From Spirometra erinaceieuropaei (Eukaryota > Platyhelminthes > Cestoda > Diphyllobothriidea > Diphyllobothriidae), in the NCBI GenBank assembly GCA_902702965.1, contig CACRXP010000567.1, positions 49,150-113,149 on the forward strand: a DNA stretch of 64,000 nt. Direction: 5' to 3'. This document shows positions 55,701 to 64,000 of the stretch, one piece after another. The notes beneath the pieces were generated by a model, which saw only the letters and a program-made list of their open reading frames with translations, was not told the DNA's origin and did not search any database. The stretch's first letter is position 1. The number at the start of each line of letters is the position of its first letter. Both the position numbers and the translations under genes were made by a program.

Positions 55701-57049
55701 AAACTGGGTTTGCTATATTTATGGCTTTTATTCCTTTTTTTGTCAGTCTAACTTTAGGTATGCTCAAAGGCGACTTGATGCAACATATCTCCTGTTCCTA
55801 CGTAAGCCGGGAACGCAACTGTTACAGCGCGAAATGTTGGAAAAAATATCCTGCTACTGGGGTCATCCTGCAACGTATTTATAATCATAAAACAAGGACT
55901 GAAACAAAACAAAGTTGGCAGAAAAGGTACTAATTACACCAGACAACGAATTTACTCGTTCGGTGGACGAGCACTGATTTTGTAAATAACACAACAAAGC
56001 ACCTTGCGCATGTGGTTGCGAAAAAGCCGTTTATTTGATTTAAATCACAGCCATCATGCACATTATTTTGAAAATCAATTGCTTATCCCCTAAAATACTG
56101 TCAAAGGAAATGATTTCAGAAAATGCTACATACAGCAGAGGTTTTCGAGGGTCGCCTTAACCTTATAATTATAATAGCAACGAAGTGTATAAGATACTTA
56201 TTGTGGTCGATAGAGGGCACTGAGAGCAGGAAATCATGTACTGAAATTACAAGGGTGTCATTAGGCTCAACGTCTCCCATGGGCATTAAGACGAAAACAG
56301 GGAATTTCCGAAAAGAAAAATACGTTGTACGCAGAAGACGGCAGGCTCGTCGTTAAACTTACTTAGTATGACTTTATTCTCTATTCGATGGGCACCCTCT
56401 TCGTGTACAGTCCATGATTTATGCTATCCAGGTTAAGTCGCAGTTAAAATGTGGTGAAAATACCCTAGTATGTACTGAAACAACTTAAAAGTGAGTAAAA
56501 GGATATATACTTGGAAGTATTTCATGAAATTCGAACGTCAGTCTTCATTATTTAAACGAGGACATTTAATCTTAATTTATCTGTTTCTATCAACGTTAGT
56601 ACAACAAACTGAAGGACGAAAAAACTAATATTTTAACTTTTTATGCATATTTTCAATTACTCGTTTAGCCTTTTCGTCGCGGCACATCCTTGAATATCCA
56701 ACTTGCAGTTTAATAGATAAATCGAAAGGCATGCAATTCCCTTATTTTCTATTTTCCCTCAAAATTGTTATTACTACACTAAATAGTAATGTGTTCAGAG
56801 CAACTCTCGCCCTTTTTTACAAAGATCTTTCGCCGTGAGTAGTCGCATACACCTTCAAAAGGCCCTCAGAGCATCGCCTACAAGCTAAGGACGACGCACT
56901 GGTGACCATTTTCGAGTAATATACGACAAGTTGTGAACATTGTAATGTTTTGTATGTTCTAAACTTTGCTTAGCATGCATATATAGCTTTATACATCTAA
57001 TTAAAAGTTTATTCCGAAGAAAATGCCAATAATTAACAAGAAAAATTAC
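52736..57049 (-). other. HDHD5: HDHD5 intron 2 region, unassigned
   Basis: AT-rich, no repeat family shared with the rest of the window was recognised. A short HDHD5 exon that restores phase must lie between here and 47655, but I could not place it. Confidence 0.5.
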
Positions 57050-57253
57050 CGCGAACATCTCTTCCTTAGGTTTGCAAGCATCCAGAAACGGGAATGCGGC
57101 CGAAATCTCCTCGATTGTAGAAACATTTTTGAAGCCAAGATTATGAGCAATCTCCTTTATAGGACCAAGTCCGCAAACAGCAACATGTTTGTCAAACATT
57201 TCCGAATATTGCCGTAATGGCGTGTGCGACATGACGATATCTTGAGGCGAAAT
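57050..57253 (-). CDS. HDHD5: HDHD5, exon 2
   Basis: 204 nt, 68 codons, phase 0 at both ends. The acceptor is ACTATTTTTTTAAG and the donor TTCGCG|GTAATT. It reads ISPQDIVMSHTPLRQY, then VAVCGLGPIKEIAHNLGFKN and ISAAFPFLDACK. Human HDHD5 has VLLSHSPLR, VSGQGPVLEVAENLGFKNV and LRAAFPVLD in the same order. The motif SH(T/S)PLR is a family hallmark. Confidence 0.92.
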
Positions 57254-57284
57254 CTTAAAAAAATAGTTCAGACGGAACCTTTAC

Positions 57285-57593
57285 CTTGCATTTCAGTACA
57301 TTGGATAGTTCCTCAGCCTTTGTCTGCTTCAGTACGTTGCTTGCGTTGGTTAAAAACAGCACAGGCGCACTCCAACGTCCATTTTTGTCACGCAGAAGCT
57401 CAAAAGCGCGAAACGCAGAACCGATTGCCGACCGACCTCTTGTGAGAACGCCGTCTACGTCACACAAAATGCCGTAGCTGCCAGAACCAGGCTGAACCGA
57501 ATAAGATCTGCATAAGGGGGATTTGAATCGTTGTGTCCGACCAAGAAGTTTCAAGGTTTTACTGCCCCATGCATAAAATCGCGAGCCCTCCAT
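57285..57593 (-). CDS. HDHD5: HDHD5 (CECR5) HAD-superfamily protein, exon 1
   Basis: Encodes the first 103 residues of a member of the haloacid-dehalogenase hydrolase superfamily, the eukaryotic HDHD5/CECR5 family, whose substrate is not established and which is reported as mitochondrial in animals. ATG at 57593 is the first after an in-frame TAG 24 nt upstream. Residues 1-40 are basic and Ser-rich with few acids (KLLGRTQRFKSPLCRSYS), consistent with a mitochondrial presequence. HAD motif I is CDVDGVL (D45, D47) and motif II LTNAS (81-85). Motifs III and IV lie in the exons at 40308 and 35222, so the catalytic set is complete. The exon ends AAATGCAAG|GTAAAG; the next intron is 31 nt (57254-57284). 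Placed exons give about 470 residues, plus one missing exon; human is 423. Confidence 0.92.
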
Positions 57594-58739
57594 CGCCAAC
57601 GCTCTCCACACCCTCTAGTGTCAGTCATGTGTTTTCGCGGGCAACTAAAACTCGCTGAAATTTCACCCTGTTGGTCGGCTCATTAAAAGAACTGCGTCCC
57701 AGATGGATGAAATTTGATTACCGGATGCATAATCAGCTGACCTGCGCAGGGAAGAAAACAACAAAATTTCGTGCAGATGTTTATATAGAAGAGTATGGTG
57801 TTTCAGTAGTTATCGATTTGGACTTGTCAGAGTTACTCAAAGGGTTCCACCTAGGCATAATTCAGGTCCCACATACTTTTTGTCAGAAACAGAGAAAGTA
57901 GCCAATCTTGCGTGAACGAATAAGCATACCTTTTCACGAATACCATTGTCGACAAAAACAAGGGGAACTCGACATAAAGGAAGTTCAGTGCAAAATAATA
58001 GCACACCGAAAGCGTCCACAACGAGGACGTTAAACGTGTCGACGTCTAAGCAGGCATAAAGTGCATAATACAAATACGATTTCATAGATTTGTTGTCACC
58101 ATAACCAAATGACTTTGATTTTGCTAGATAAGTTTGTAACCAACAGGCTCGGTAATTCTGAGGTCGGTTTTTCAGTGACAGACCTCTACAGAGGCGGGGT
58201 GGGGTTGGTACCGACAGGATATTTATTTAACTCAGTCTGATAATTGAAGCGCCTTATAAGTACATAGAAAAATTATGTTTACATTGGGGCAGGGCACAGA
58301 GCTGACAGTGGCAGTTGATCTCTCTTCCAAGTTAAGCCCGCCTTCAAGGGCCTCATTTTTGCCTGCACACACTGCTCTTAAATGTTATCTGAGATATTGA
58401 CTACACTGATTGTAATTTGACGCCCATATAGTATGTTTAAATAAGTTGAGAAGTTAATATGCGGTGGAACTTATTATTAAAAGTTCTGATTGTCGATACC
58501 AGTCTGAGGGTTTTCCTAGCCCTAGTCATATATAGTAGATGATCTAACTCATATAATGTGTGATCGATATTTGAGTGGTAAGTACCGCTGGGTAAATTTG
58601 CGACGCTGGTTCCCCAGGTGCTCGCCAGACTTGAGTAAATTCGCACAAACAATTAACGTTTCAGACGTGCCGGAAAATCAATATTCGTATGATTATGTTT
58701 GAAATGTTTGCCAAAATATGCTAACTGAAAAAAAAAACA
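57594..58739. other. upstream region of HDHD5
   Basis: No promoter motif is evident. An AG in AAATTTCAG on the minus strand near 57655 could be a trans-splice acceptor, but this is only a possibility. Two frames of about 80 codons (57671-57901 plus, 57837-58085 minus) overlap and show no known domain. Confidence 0.35.
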
Positions 58740-59288
58740 AATCGATCTGGACGCTGACACTAACCAGGCCTTCTTGGATAGCACCTAGTCTCTGATGTTG
58801 GATTGAAATCCCCACATTGTAGTCCCAGACTCCAGCGAATCATCGTCAGAAGGCATTTCATCGGACGCCCGAATGGCCAACACCCTATTTGATTTAAAGT
58901 GATGACCAACCAGACGGTCCGTTTCTACCAATTCGGGGACATTGTCGTACTGTAGGGCACACTCACCGGTCTAATAGTTTGGGGGATCTGAATGAGATCA
59001 CCGCGCGTTCGCCTGACATTTAAGGGAGACAAATGACATCCATTCAGTCTGGTCCCGTAGCCAGATAGCCAAGGTTCTTCACCATTTGCGTGGTCCTCGC
59101 TTACACTCGTTCCACTTGGTAAGCATTGTTGAACCACGGACGCCAGGCCTGTACGGCATAGTTCAAACGGAGCCGAACGAATGCCCCTTAGATTTTGCTG
59201 AACCGTTTCAAATTAATTTGCATAAGCACAGGTCCTGGAGCGAACAGAACCCGTGTCGTGCGTCTAGCTGCCTTTAAACTGTGTGAAG
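58740..59288 (-). pseudogene. old LINE, C-terminal half, left of a Penelope insertion
   Basis: On the minus strand, frame pieces read LNYAVQAWRPWFNNAYQVER (near 59150), then YGTRLNGCHLSPLNVRRTRG and DLIQIPQ (near 59020), then TDRLVGHHFKSNRVLA (near 58850), the consecutive C-terminal blocks of a CR1/jockey-type LINE. Stops and frame changes show it is dead. It continues at 62066-62561 on the other side of the Penelope-like element, so it was there first. Confidence 0.75.
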
Positions 59289-59353
59289 GTGCTCAGAATA
59301 AGAAGCTATCGCTGGAATAACGGCTTTATTCGCCTGACGTTTCGGATTCTCAT

Positions 59354-60838
59354 TTGAAGCCTCACGAATCCTCATTTAACACAGCTGACGACAAACCTGT
59401 CAACATGATTGCAGCAGTGGAGTCAGTCATTAATCGGACGGAAGCGGCGGAGGAGACGAAGAACCTTCTCCGACACCAAGTGTCATCCCTCCTTATAAAT
59501 CACAAGCCGCACGAAATACTCCCAAAGATCGAACGCGATGCGCTAAGCGAACTCAAGGCCGACAAGGACATCGTCATTGTGCCCACGGACAAGGGGCGTT
59601 CCACCGTCGTACTGGACAGAACAGACTACCTTCAGAAGGCCAAAAACCTACTGGAGGATCGCCAGTTTTATGTCCCATGTGAAATCAACCCCGTAAAGAC
59701 GCTGACACGCGAAATTAATGCAACACTGTTGGCACTGGAGAACTCGGGTGCAATAACAGCGACCGACCGACGCATGGCGAGAGCCCAAGAAACGGCCGTG
59801 GCCCGATTCTATGGTCTCCCCAAGGTGCACAAGGAGGGCGTTCCTCTCCGGTCCATTGTTTCTCGCAAGGGCACTCCAACGTACGGAATGGCAAAATGGC
59901 TGTTTCAGCGCCTCAAAGTTCTGACCGCTGATTCGGACATCACCGTCTGTTCGTCAACACAATTCCTGGAGAAGCTTAAAAAAATAAATCTCTTGTCAAA
60001 TGAGGTCATGGTATCTTTTGATGTCACGTCCCTCTTTACTTCTATCCCCCAGGATCTGGTAATCGAGACCGTCCAGCTACTCCTACGAAACAAATACGAT
60101 GAAACGGAGAATCGTCTCGGACATGCCCAAGTCCTTCAGCTCCTAAAGTTCTGTCTCAGGACGTACTTCACGTTTGACGGAACAATCTACGAGCAAGTGA
60201 AGGGAACACCAATGGGCTCGCCGATTTCGGGATTCATCGCCGAGGCGGTGCTACAGCGGTTGGAGTCGCTGGTCTTCCAACACCACAGACCGAAATTCTG
60301 GGCTCGGTATGTGGACGATACCTTCGTCGTCATCGAACGGGATCAGGTGCTAACGTTCAAAGAACGTCTCAACAGCGTCTTCCCGGACATACAATTCACG
60401 ATGGAGGAGGAAGAGAATAACCAGCTGGCATTCCTTGATGTCCTCGTCTGTCGCAAAAATTGTGGTGGCCTAAAGACCAAAGTGTTCAGAAAAGCAACGA
60501 ACACGACGCAAATTCTGAACTTCAACAGTAACCACCCAATCTGCCACAAACGCAGTTGCGTAAGAACGCTATTTCGGCGTGTTGAGACGCACTGCAGTGA
60601 ACCGGAGGACAAGGTTGCTGAATCCCAATATCTTCGACGGGTTTTTAGAGAAAATGGTTACCCGCGTAAATTCGTCAACCGGTGTATGCGCAAACGAGAC
60701 GAGCGACAAAACCGTGCCGACCCCAAATTCTGGCGAGCGATCGCGTACATCAAGAACGTCTCCGAGGCCGTTAGCCGCCTTCTTACACCTCATAGGGTTG
60801 GAGTTGCACACAGAACGGAGGCCAACACGAGACGTTAG
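59354..60838 (+). CDS. Penelope-like element reverse transcriptase
   Basis: An open frame of 494 codons from the terminal repeat (first codon TTG; no certain initiator) to a TAG at 60836. The Penelope-class RT is recognisable from VPTDKGRSTVVLD (about residue 76), FYGLPKVHKEGVPLRSIVS (about 153), motif A VSFDVTSLFTSIP (about 219), motif B KGTPMGSPISGF (283), catalytic YVDDTFVV (319), and LAFLDVLVCR (about 355). The N-terminal region usual in such elements is shortened, as the frame starts inside the terminus. The TAG falls between RT and GIY-YIG, where one continuous protein is expected; downstream coding resumes in the same frame. Its GC content and codon use are higher than the AT-rich foldback surroundings. 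Confidence 0.85.
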   Translation: MKPHESSFNTADDKPVNMIAAVESVINRTEAAEETKNLLRHQVSSLLINHKPHEILPKIERDALSELKADKDIVIVPTDKGRSTVVLDRTDYLQKAKNLLEDRQFYVPCEINPVKTLTREINATLLALENSGAITATDRRMARAQETAVARFYGLPKVHKEGVPLRSIVSRKGTPTYGMAKWLFQRLKVLTADSDITVCSSTQFLEKLKKINLLSNEVMVSFDVTSLFTSIPQDLVIETVQLLLRNKYDETENRLGHAQVLQLLKFCLRTYFTFDGTIYEQVKGTPMGSPISGFIAEAVLQRLESLVFQHHRPKFWARYVDDTFVVIERDQVLTFKERLNSVFPDIQFTMEEEENNQLAFLDVLVCRKNCGGLKTKVFRKATNTTQILNFNSNHPICHKRSCVRTLFRRVETHCSEPEDKVAESQYLRRVFRENGYPRKFVNRCMRKRDERQNRADPKFWRAIAYIKNVSEAVSRLLTPHRVGVAHRTEANTRR

Positions 60839-61375
60839 GTGATGAGACCAAAAGACCCACTGCCACGGCAAGAAACATCTGGATTCGTTTACCGGATCTG
60901 GTGCAGCTTTGATGGGACCCCGACGGGTCTTTAATAAAAATAATTGAATTGAATTGAATTAGAGAAACTGGACGACTGCTCCGAACGGGAATTACCGAAC
61001 GCGCGGCAGCGGTACGGAGAAATGGCGCCAACTCTCAGGTCACGGCCTATTCGACGAGACCCGGCCACACATTCAAGGTCCATGAGGCCTAAATTCTCGC
61101 GAGAGAGGATAATCACATGAGCCGCGAAGTGCTTGAGTCATGGTTCACGGGACCTCAGTCTATCAACAAGTGTAACGACATCCCCACTCCATATTCAGTG
61201 CTGAGGCATAGGCTGGCCAAGGTAATTGACCACTCGAGGAGCGCGCAAGCCGGTGAGCCAGATGGTCGAGCAGTCATCACGCCAGCATCCAACACGAGTG
61301 ATGACATTTTGGCAATTAACAACTCGCATGCCAACCATCAAGCAATTAGCGCACCAGCGGGCAGCAATCCTTGAT
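60839..61375 (+). pseudogene. Penelope-like GIY-YIG endonuclease domain, interrupted
   Basis: In frame after the RT stop, KDPLPRQETSGFVYRIWCS carries the GIY-YIG-type start (GFVYRIWC). Then an RTE-like tail intrudes and the C-rich YVG half of the signature is missing. Coding resumes at ETGRLLRTGITERAAAVRRN, has a stop after HEA near 61090, and goes on with SREVLESWFTGPQSINKCND to NHQAISAPAGSNP and TGA at about 61373. The endonuclease is inactive by sequence. Confidence 0.8.
60911..60960 (+). mobile_element. 50-bp RTE-like 3' tail insertion
   Basis: GATGGGACCCCGACGGGTCT is followed by TTAATAAAAA and three TTGAA repeats. It disrupts the GIY-YIG codons. A hairpin GGGACCC/GACGGGTC plus a short pentamer tail resembles the 3' ends of RTE elements; the assignment is from memory. 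About 8-10 codons of the domain appear to be missing at the site. Confidence 0.6.
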
Positions 61376-61436
61376 AAAGGGGAGCGCGGTTAATTGCTAT
61401 AGGTATGCGGTATCATAGCGAATGCATCCTATAAAT

Positions 61437-61922
61437 AAATAATTTTTTTTATTTAATGCCAGTTTACAGGCATTGTCAAGGGAAGCGATTAAACACAAAT
61501 CCGACCAGCAGTTAAAAAAAGTCCTGAGCTTAAGGGATAAAAATATAGTTGATGGTGGTTTTTGTGGTTTGGAGGGCTCAGGAGAAAAAACTGCCGGCGG
61601 TGGTAGAATATCGACCGTCAAGAAGGGGGGAGGTTGCACGGTATCGGAGATTTTCGGACGTCAAATTCCTTTCATGAAGTTGGGGATAGTCAAAGTAGAG
61701 GCGTTGAGGAACAGCTGGTGAGACCGGCCATAGTGTTCAGAGACCACAAACGCCATCGCTACGGTACAGTCGATCAGAGTTTTCAGCACCCAAAATTAGT
61801 GGGAGCTTTTCTGAATGCAAAAATCGAGTAATAGTTCTCTTAAATAAAGGAAAATTTTGCAGAGTTTTCACACTCATGGGTAGTTTATTCCAACTGCAAC
61901 TACTTGCGCACGAGTCACCCTT
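61437..61922 (-). pseudogene. LINE C-terminus and 3' tail inside the Penelope terminus
   Basis: The minus-strand frame CSWNKLPMSVKTLQNFPLFK, followed by RFLHSEKLPLILGAENSDRL, is the extreme C-terminus of a LINE protein. Its 3' end is CCTGTAAACTGGCATTAAAT with an A/T-rich tail. The same C-terminus and tail occur at 15400-15840. It lies between the CCTATAAATA and TCTGCC segments of the Penelope terminal repeat. Confidence 0.7.
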
Positions 61923-61932
61923 TTCTGCCATT

Positions 61933-61990
61933 GCCTCTGATGATGGATTAAAGTTAGAATCCGAACCGTCAGGCGAATAAAGCCATTGTT
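61933..61990 (+). ncRNA. degenerate hammerhead-like motif
   Basis: CTGATGA (61937-61943) and a partial stem II (GGATT / AATCC) are kept, but the GAAA core is GAAC, and the outer part of stem I no longer pairs. Probably non-functional. Confidence 0.5.
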
Positions 61991-62065
61991 CCAGCGATCG
62001 CTTCTTCTTCTTCTGATCAACTAGTTCCTGGAACTCGTATCTTCGCTTGTATCGGCAATGTGAAG

Positions 62066-62561
62066 ATGGTTAAAGTGAGGCCATTAGAACACCGAGATCC
62101 CTCTGTTCCTCAGTATTTGCAGGGGTGCGTCCGCCAAAAAGGCTTCGGAACTAATCATCTTCCTTTTTGGTCCTTCTGGAAGTCTCTTAGAACAAACACT
62201 CAAACGTCAAAAATTAGGGGCCGCCAAGTAGACTAGCTGTTAAGTTAGTCGAGACTCAGCTGATATGGTTATATGCGTCGGGTGTGATGGCTTTCCAGAG
62301 CTTTCAATCGTCAACAAACATGGTGATGCTGCAGCCCAGGTTCTAGACACAGTCGATAATTTGGACTAGGATGAGTAAAGGTTCAAGGACCGGGCCCTGG
62401 GGACACCAATTTAAACGGAGGTAGGGGTGAGTTCGAGGCACCATACGGTTTGCAGCCAGTTTGTGGGCAACTCTTCTATCCATGTCGGAGGCTTCCCACT
62501 TATTTAATGAATAATTTTGTTTTAAGCCTAAAAGGCACTGTCGTGGCAATTTGAAAAACAT
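62066..62561 (-). pseudogene. old LINE, RT core, right of the Penelope insertion
   Basis: On the minus strand CPQGPVLEPLLILVQIIDCV corresponds to RT motif B (usually VPQGSVLGPLLFLIYINDC), followed by a stop, then SITMFVDD-stop-KLWKAI, the catalytic motif C region, and EEQRDLGVLMASL. Stops are frequent. This is the upstream half of the LINE at 58740-59288. Confidence 0.75.
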
Positions 62562-62584
62562 TTTATAAAGAATTTTGGAACGAT

Positions 62585-62672
62585 TATAATAATAATTTAT
62601 TTAATGCCAGTTTACAGGCATTGTCAAGGGAAGCGATTAAACACAAACCAGTCACTGTGCAGTGTTCGATTC
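62585..62672 (-). mobile_element. LINE 3' tail only
   Basis: TTTAATGCCAGTTTACAGGC and ATTGTCAAGGGAAGCGATTA are identical to 61446-61485, with an (ATT)n-like tail on the 62570 side. It is a very short 5'-truncated insertion of the same LINE family. Confidence 0.75.
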
Positions 62673-64000
62673 GGGCTTGTAAAATAAGCTGTCCGATATG
62701 AAAAACGGTTAGCCAACAGCGAAAAAACCGATTCGTTTTTTGAAAAAGGACAAATGAGTGCCTTTTGATCAGTTTTACAGCAGAAAAAATTCGTCGCCCA
62801 TGGAAAACTAAATATACAGTTCGGAGAGGACCGTCCTGTACACAGGTATATGTAACGGTTTGAAACGATCATATTCAAAGTAGAATTCGCAAACTTGATG
62901 AGGCTATTCGCTGCAGATGCAGTCTTAATACTCTGTGTTGACAACGGAAACAACCATCAAAATGGCGAGCCAAGAGGAATTCAATGTGACCGGTCACGGT
63001 CAGTAGAGCCCAGCCGAGGAGGGGACATTAAAGTATGTGGCGGTTATTAAATCGCGAGGAGATGCGACCATGATACTTCTCTCCTGGCCGGACAAATCAC
63101 CAGCAGCCGGCGAAAACGGATGTGTCCACCGTGATCGTCAAAAGATTGCTTGGGGTCGGAAAGTTCAAAATAACATTAAAAATCCGCGAAAATAATCGCT
63201 GCAGAGGGTGGGGCAAAAATAGTGAGTTCAGTAGCAAATAAAGAACAGGGATTGTAAGAATCAAAGTGGTAACTTTCATTTGAACAAGTAAAGCATGTAT
63301 TATCCATCATTTAATCCCAGAAGAAACGTCTTAAAAGTGCAGAGTTTGAGTGTTCTGGTATGAAAAGGTCAATAAAAACTTTGTGCTTTCCGATTTAAGC
63401 TGCTGGCGCAATGTCGATTTCAAAACCGATTAATTAGGCAATGAGCAAAATTCTGGTGAAAGATTATTCCGAAGTAATGCATATTTGGAAACAAAAATTG
63501 ACAGAGTATTTAGATATGGGGCAAAAAGGCGGCGGAATAGCCATGGAGGAATTACGCGTGGCTTAAGACCGACTCCCCGGAATGAGGAGGTCAGTGCGTG
63601 AAAGACTGGACTGTTGATGCGAAACTGGAAGCACCCATAAAAAATTAATATTCTCAATCGGCATCGCCCAGTATTAGACGCATCGAATCCAGCTTAAAAG
63701 ATGAGTTTTTGAGTAAAAACTCTGAACATTTTCGATTTTATAACGGTCACAGGCGTTCGTCAAGACAAAAAGGGACAAAAATATTCGAGGGCGGGAAAAA
63801 ATTTACAAGGTCTTCGCTCTTTTTCCGGAAGGAAAAAAGTATGTGATATGGATCTACATATTTACCCAGATTTTGTAGAGATTACATCTGCATGAGATGA
63901 TAAAGTAAGCTTATTTGCATAACTTAAACCTAGGTTCTTAGTGCTGAAGCATTCCGAGACCAGAAAGCTTGGCAGGACGAAATGACATGAAACTACACTT
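62673..64000. other. no recognisable feature
   Basis: Frames up to 109 codons (62624-62953, minus) include the repeat tail above and have no known domain. Nothing else was recognised up to the window end. Confidence 0.4.

Larger units (their letters stand above)
59289..62058 (+). mobile_element. Penelope-like element, near complete but inactive
   Basis: Flanked by a 7-bp direct repeat TGTGAAG (59282-59288 and 62059-62065). The left end is a short inverted terminus (GGCTTTATTCGCCTGACGTT), followed by an RT frame, a broken GIY-YIG domain, and a right terminus with (TTC)n and ATCTTCGCTTGTATCGGCAA. Secondary insertions are a 50-bp RTE-like tail (60911-60960) and a LINE 3' end (about 61437-61922). 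With one in-frame stop and these breaks it is unlikely to move. Confidence 0.85.

Noticed and set aside
57671..57901. 76-codon frame upstream of HDHD5 as a divergent gene
   Set aside because: No similarity recognised and an overlapping frame on the other strand is equally long.
59300..59375. Hammerhead in the left terminus of the Penelope-like element at 59289
   Set aside because: The GAAACGTC half is present on the minus strand but the CTGATGA half is absent, so the motif is incomplete.

Overview
This is eukaryotic, intron-rich and heavily repeat-laden nuclear DNA. The repeat content (Penelope-like elements, CR1/jockey- and RTE-type LINEs, a decayed C2H2 finger cassette, tRNA-derived SINEs) and a 31-nt spliceosomal intron suggest a flatworm, most likely a diphyllobothriidean tapeworm (Spirometra/Diphyllobothrium/Schistocephalus group). 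The species call rests on recognising repeat families from memory, not on a search.

Only one host gene can be supported. It is an orthologue of HDHD5 (CECR5), a HAD-superfamily hydrolase-like protein, on the minus strand from 57593 (start codon) to 33476 (stop). Six exons are placed, with a poly(A) signal near 33150. One short exon between 57050 and 47654 was not found. Exon 1 and exon 2 are separated by 31 nt, whereas the other introns are 1.5 to 9.4 kb and packed with mobile elements. The exon at 47547-47654 lies in a 1.3-kb tandem duplication that copied 64 of its 108 nt, and the whole area is bracketed by 0.8-0.9 kb inverted repeats (45293-46099 and 51827-52735).

Layout. 1-8.7 kb: foldback DNA elements with TA target duplications, one of them split by a 2.1-kb LINE with an intact 656-codon frame. 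8.7-13.9 kb: no genes seen, old repeats and a telomere-like tract. 13.9-19.1 kb: a LINE interrupted by a foldback element, a hAT/ZBED5-like transposase fossil and two chimeric foldback copies. 19-33 kb: old repeats, a C2H2 cassette, RTE and LINE fossils, SINEs. 33.5-57.6 kb: HDHD5 and its introns. 58.7-62.7 kb: a nest of retroelements, in which an old minus-strand LINE is split by a plus-strand Penelope-like element with a 7-bp target duplication, and the Penelope element is itself hit by a second LINE 3' end and a tiny RTE-like tail. 62.7-64 kb: nothing recognised.

Most notable: (1) a 533-bp internally deleted Penelope element at 49404-49936 whose inverted termini carry two identical hammerhead-ribozyme-like motifs on opposite strands; (2) partial exon duplication in HDHD5 inside an inverted-repeat bracket; (3) the nested retroelement history at 58.7-62.7 kb, where the old LINE frame reads across the target duplication once the insertion is ignored; (4) an abundant family of about 1-kb long-hairpin foldback elements with no transposase in the window.
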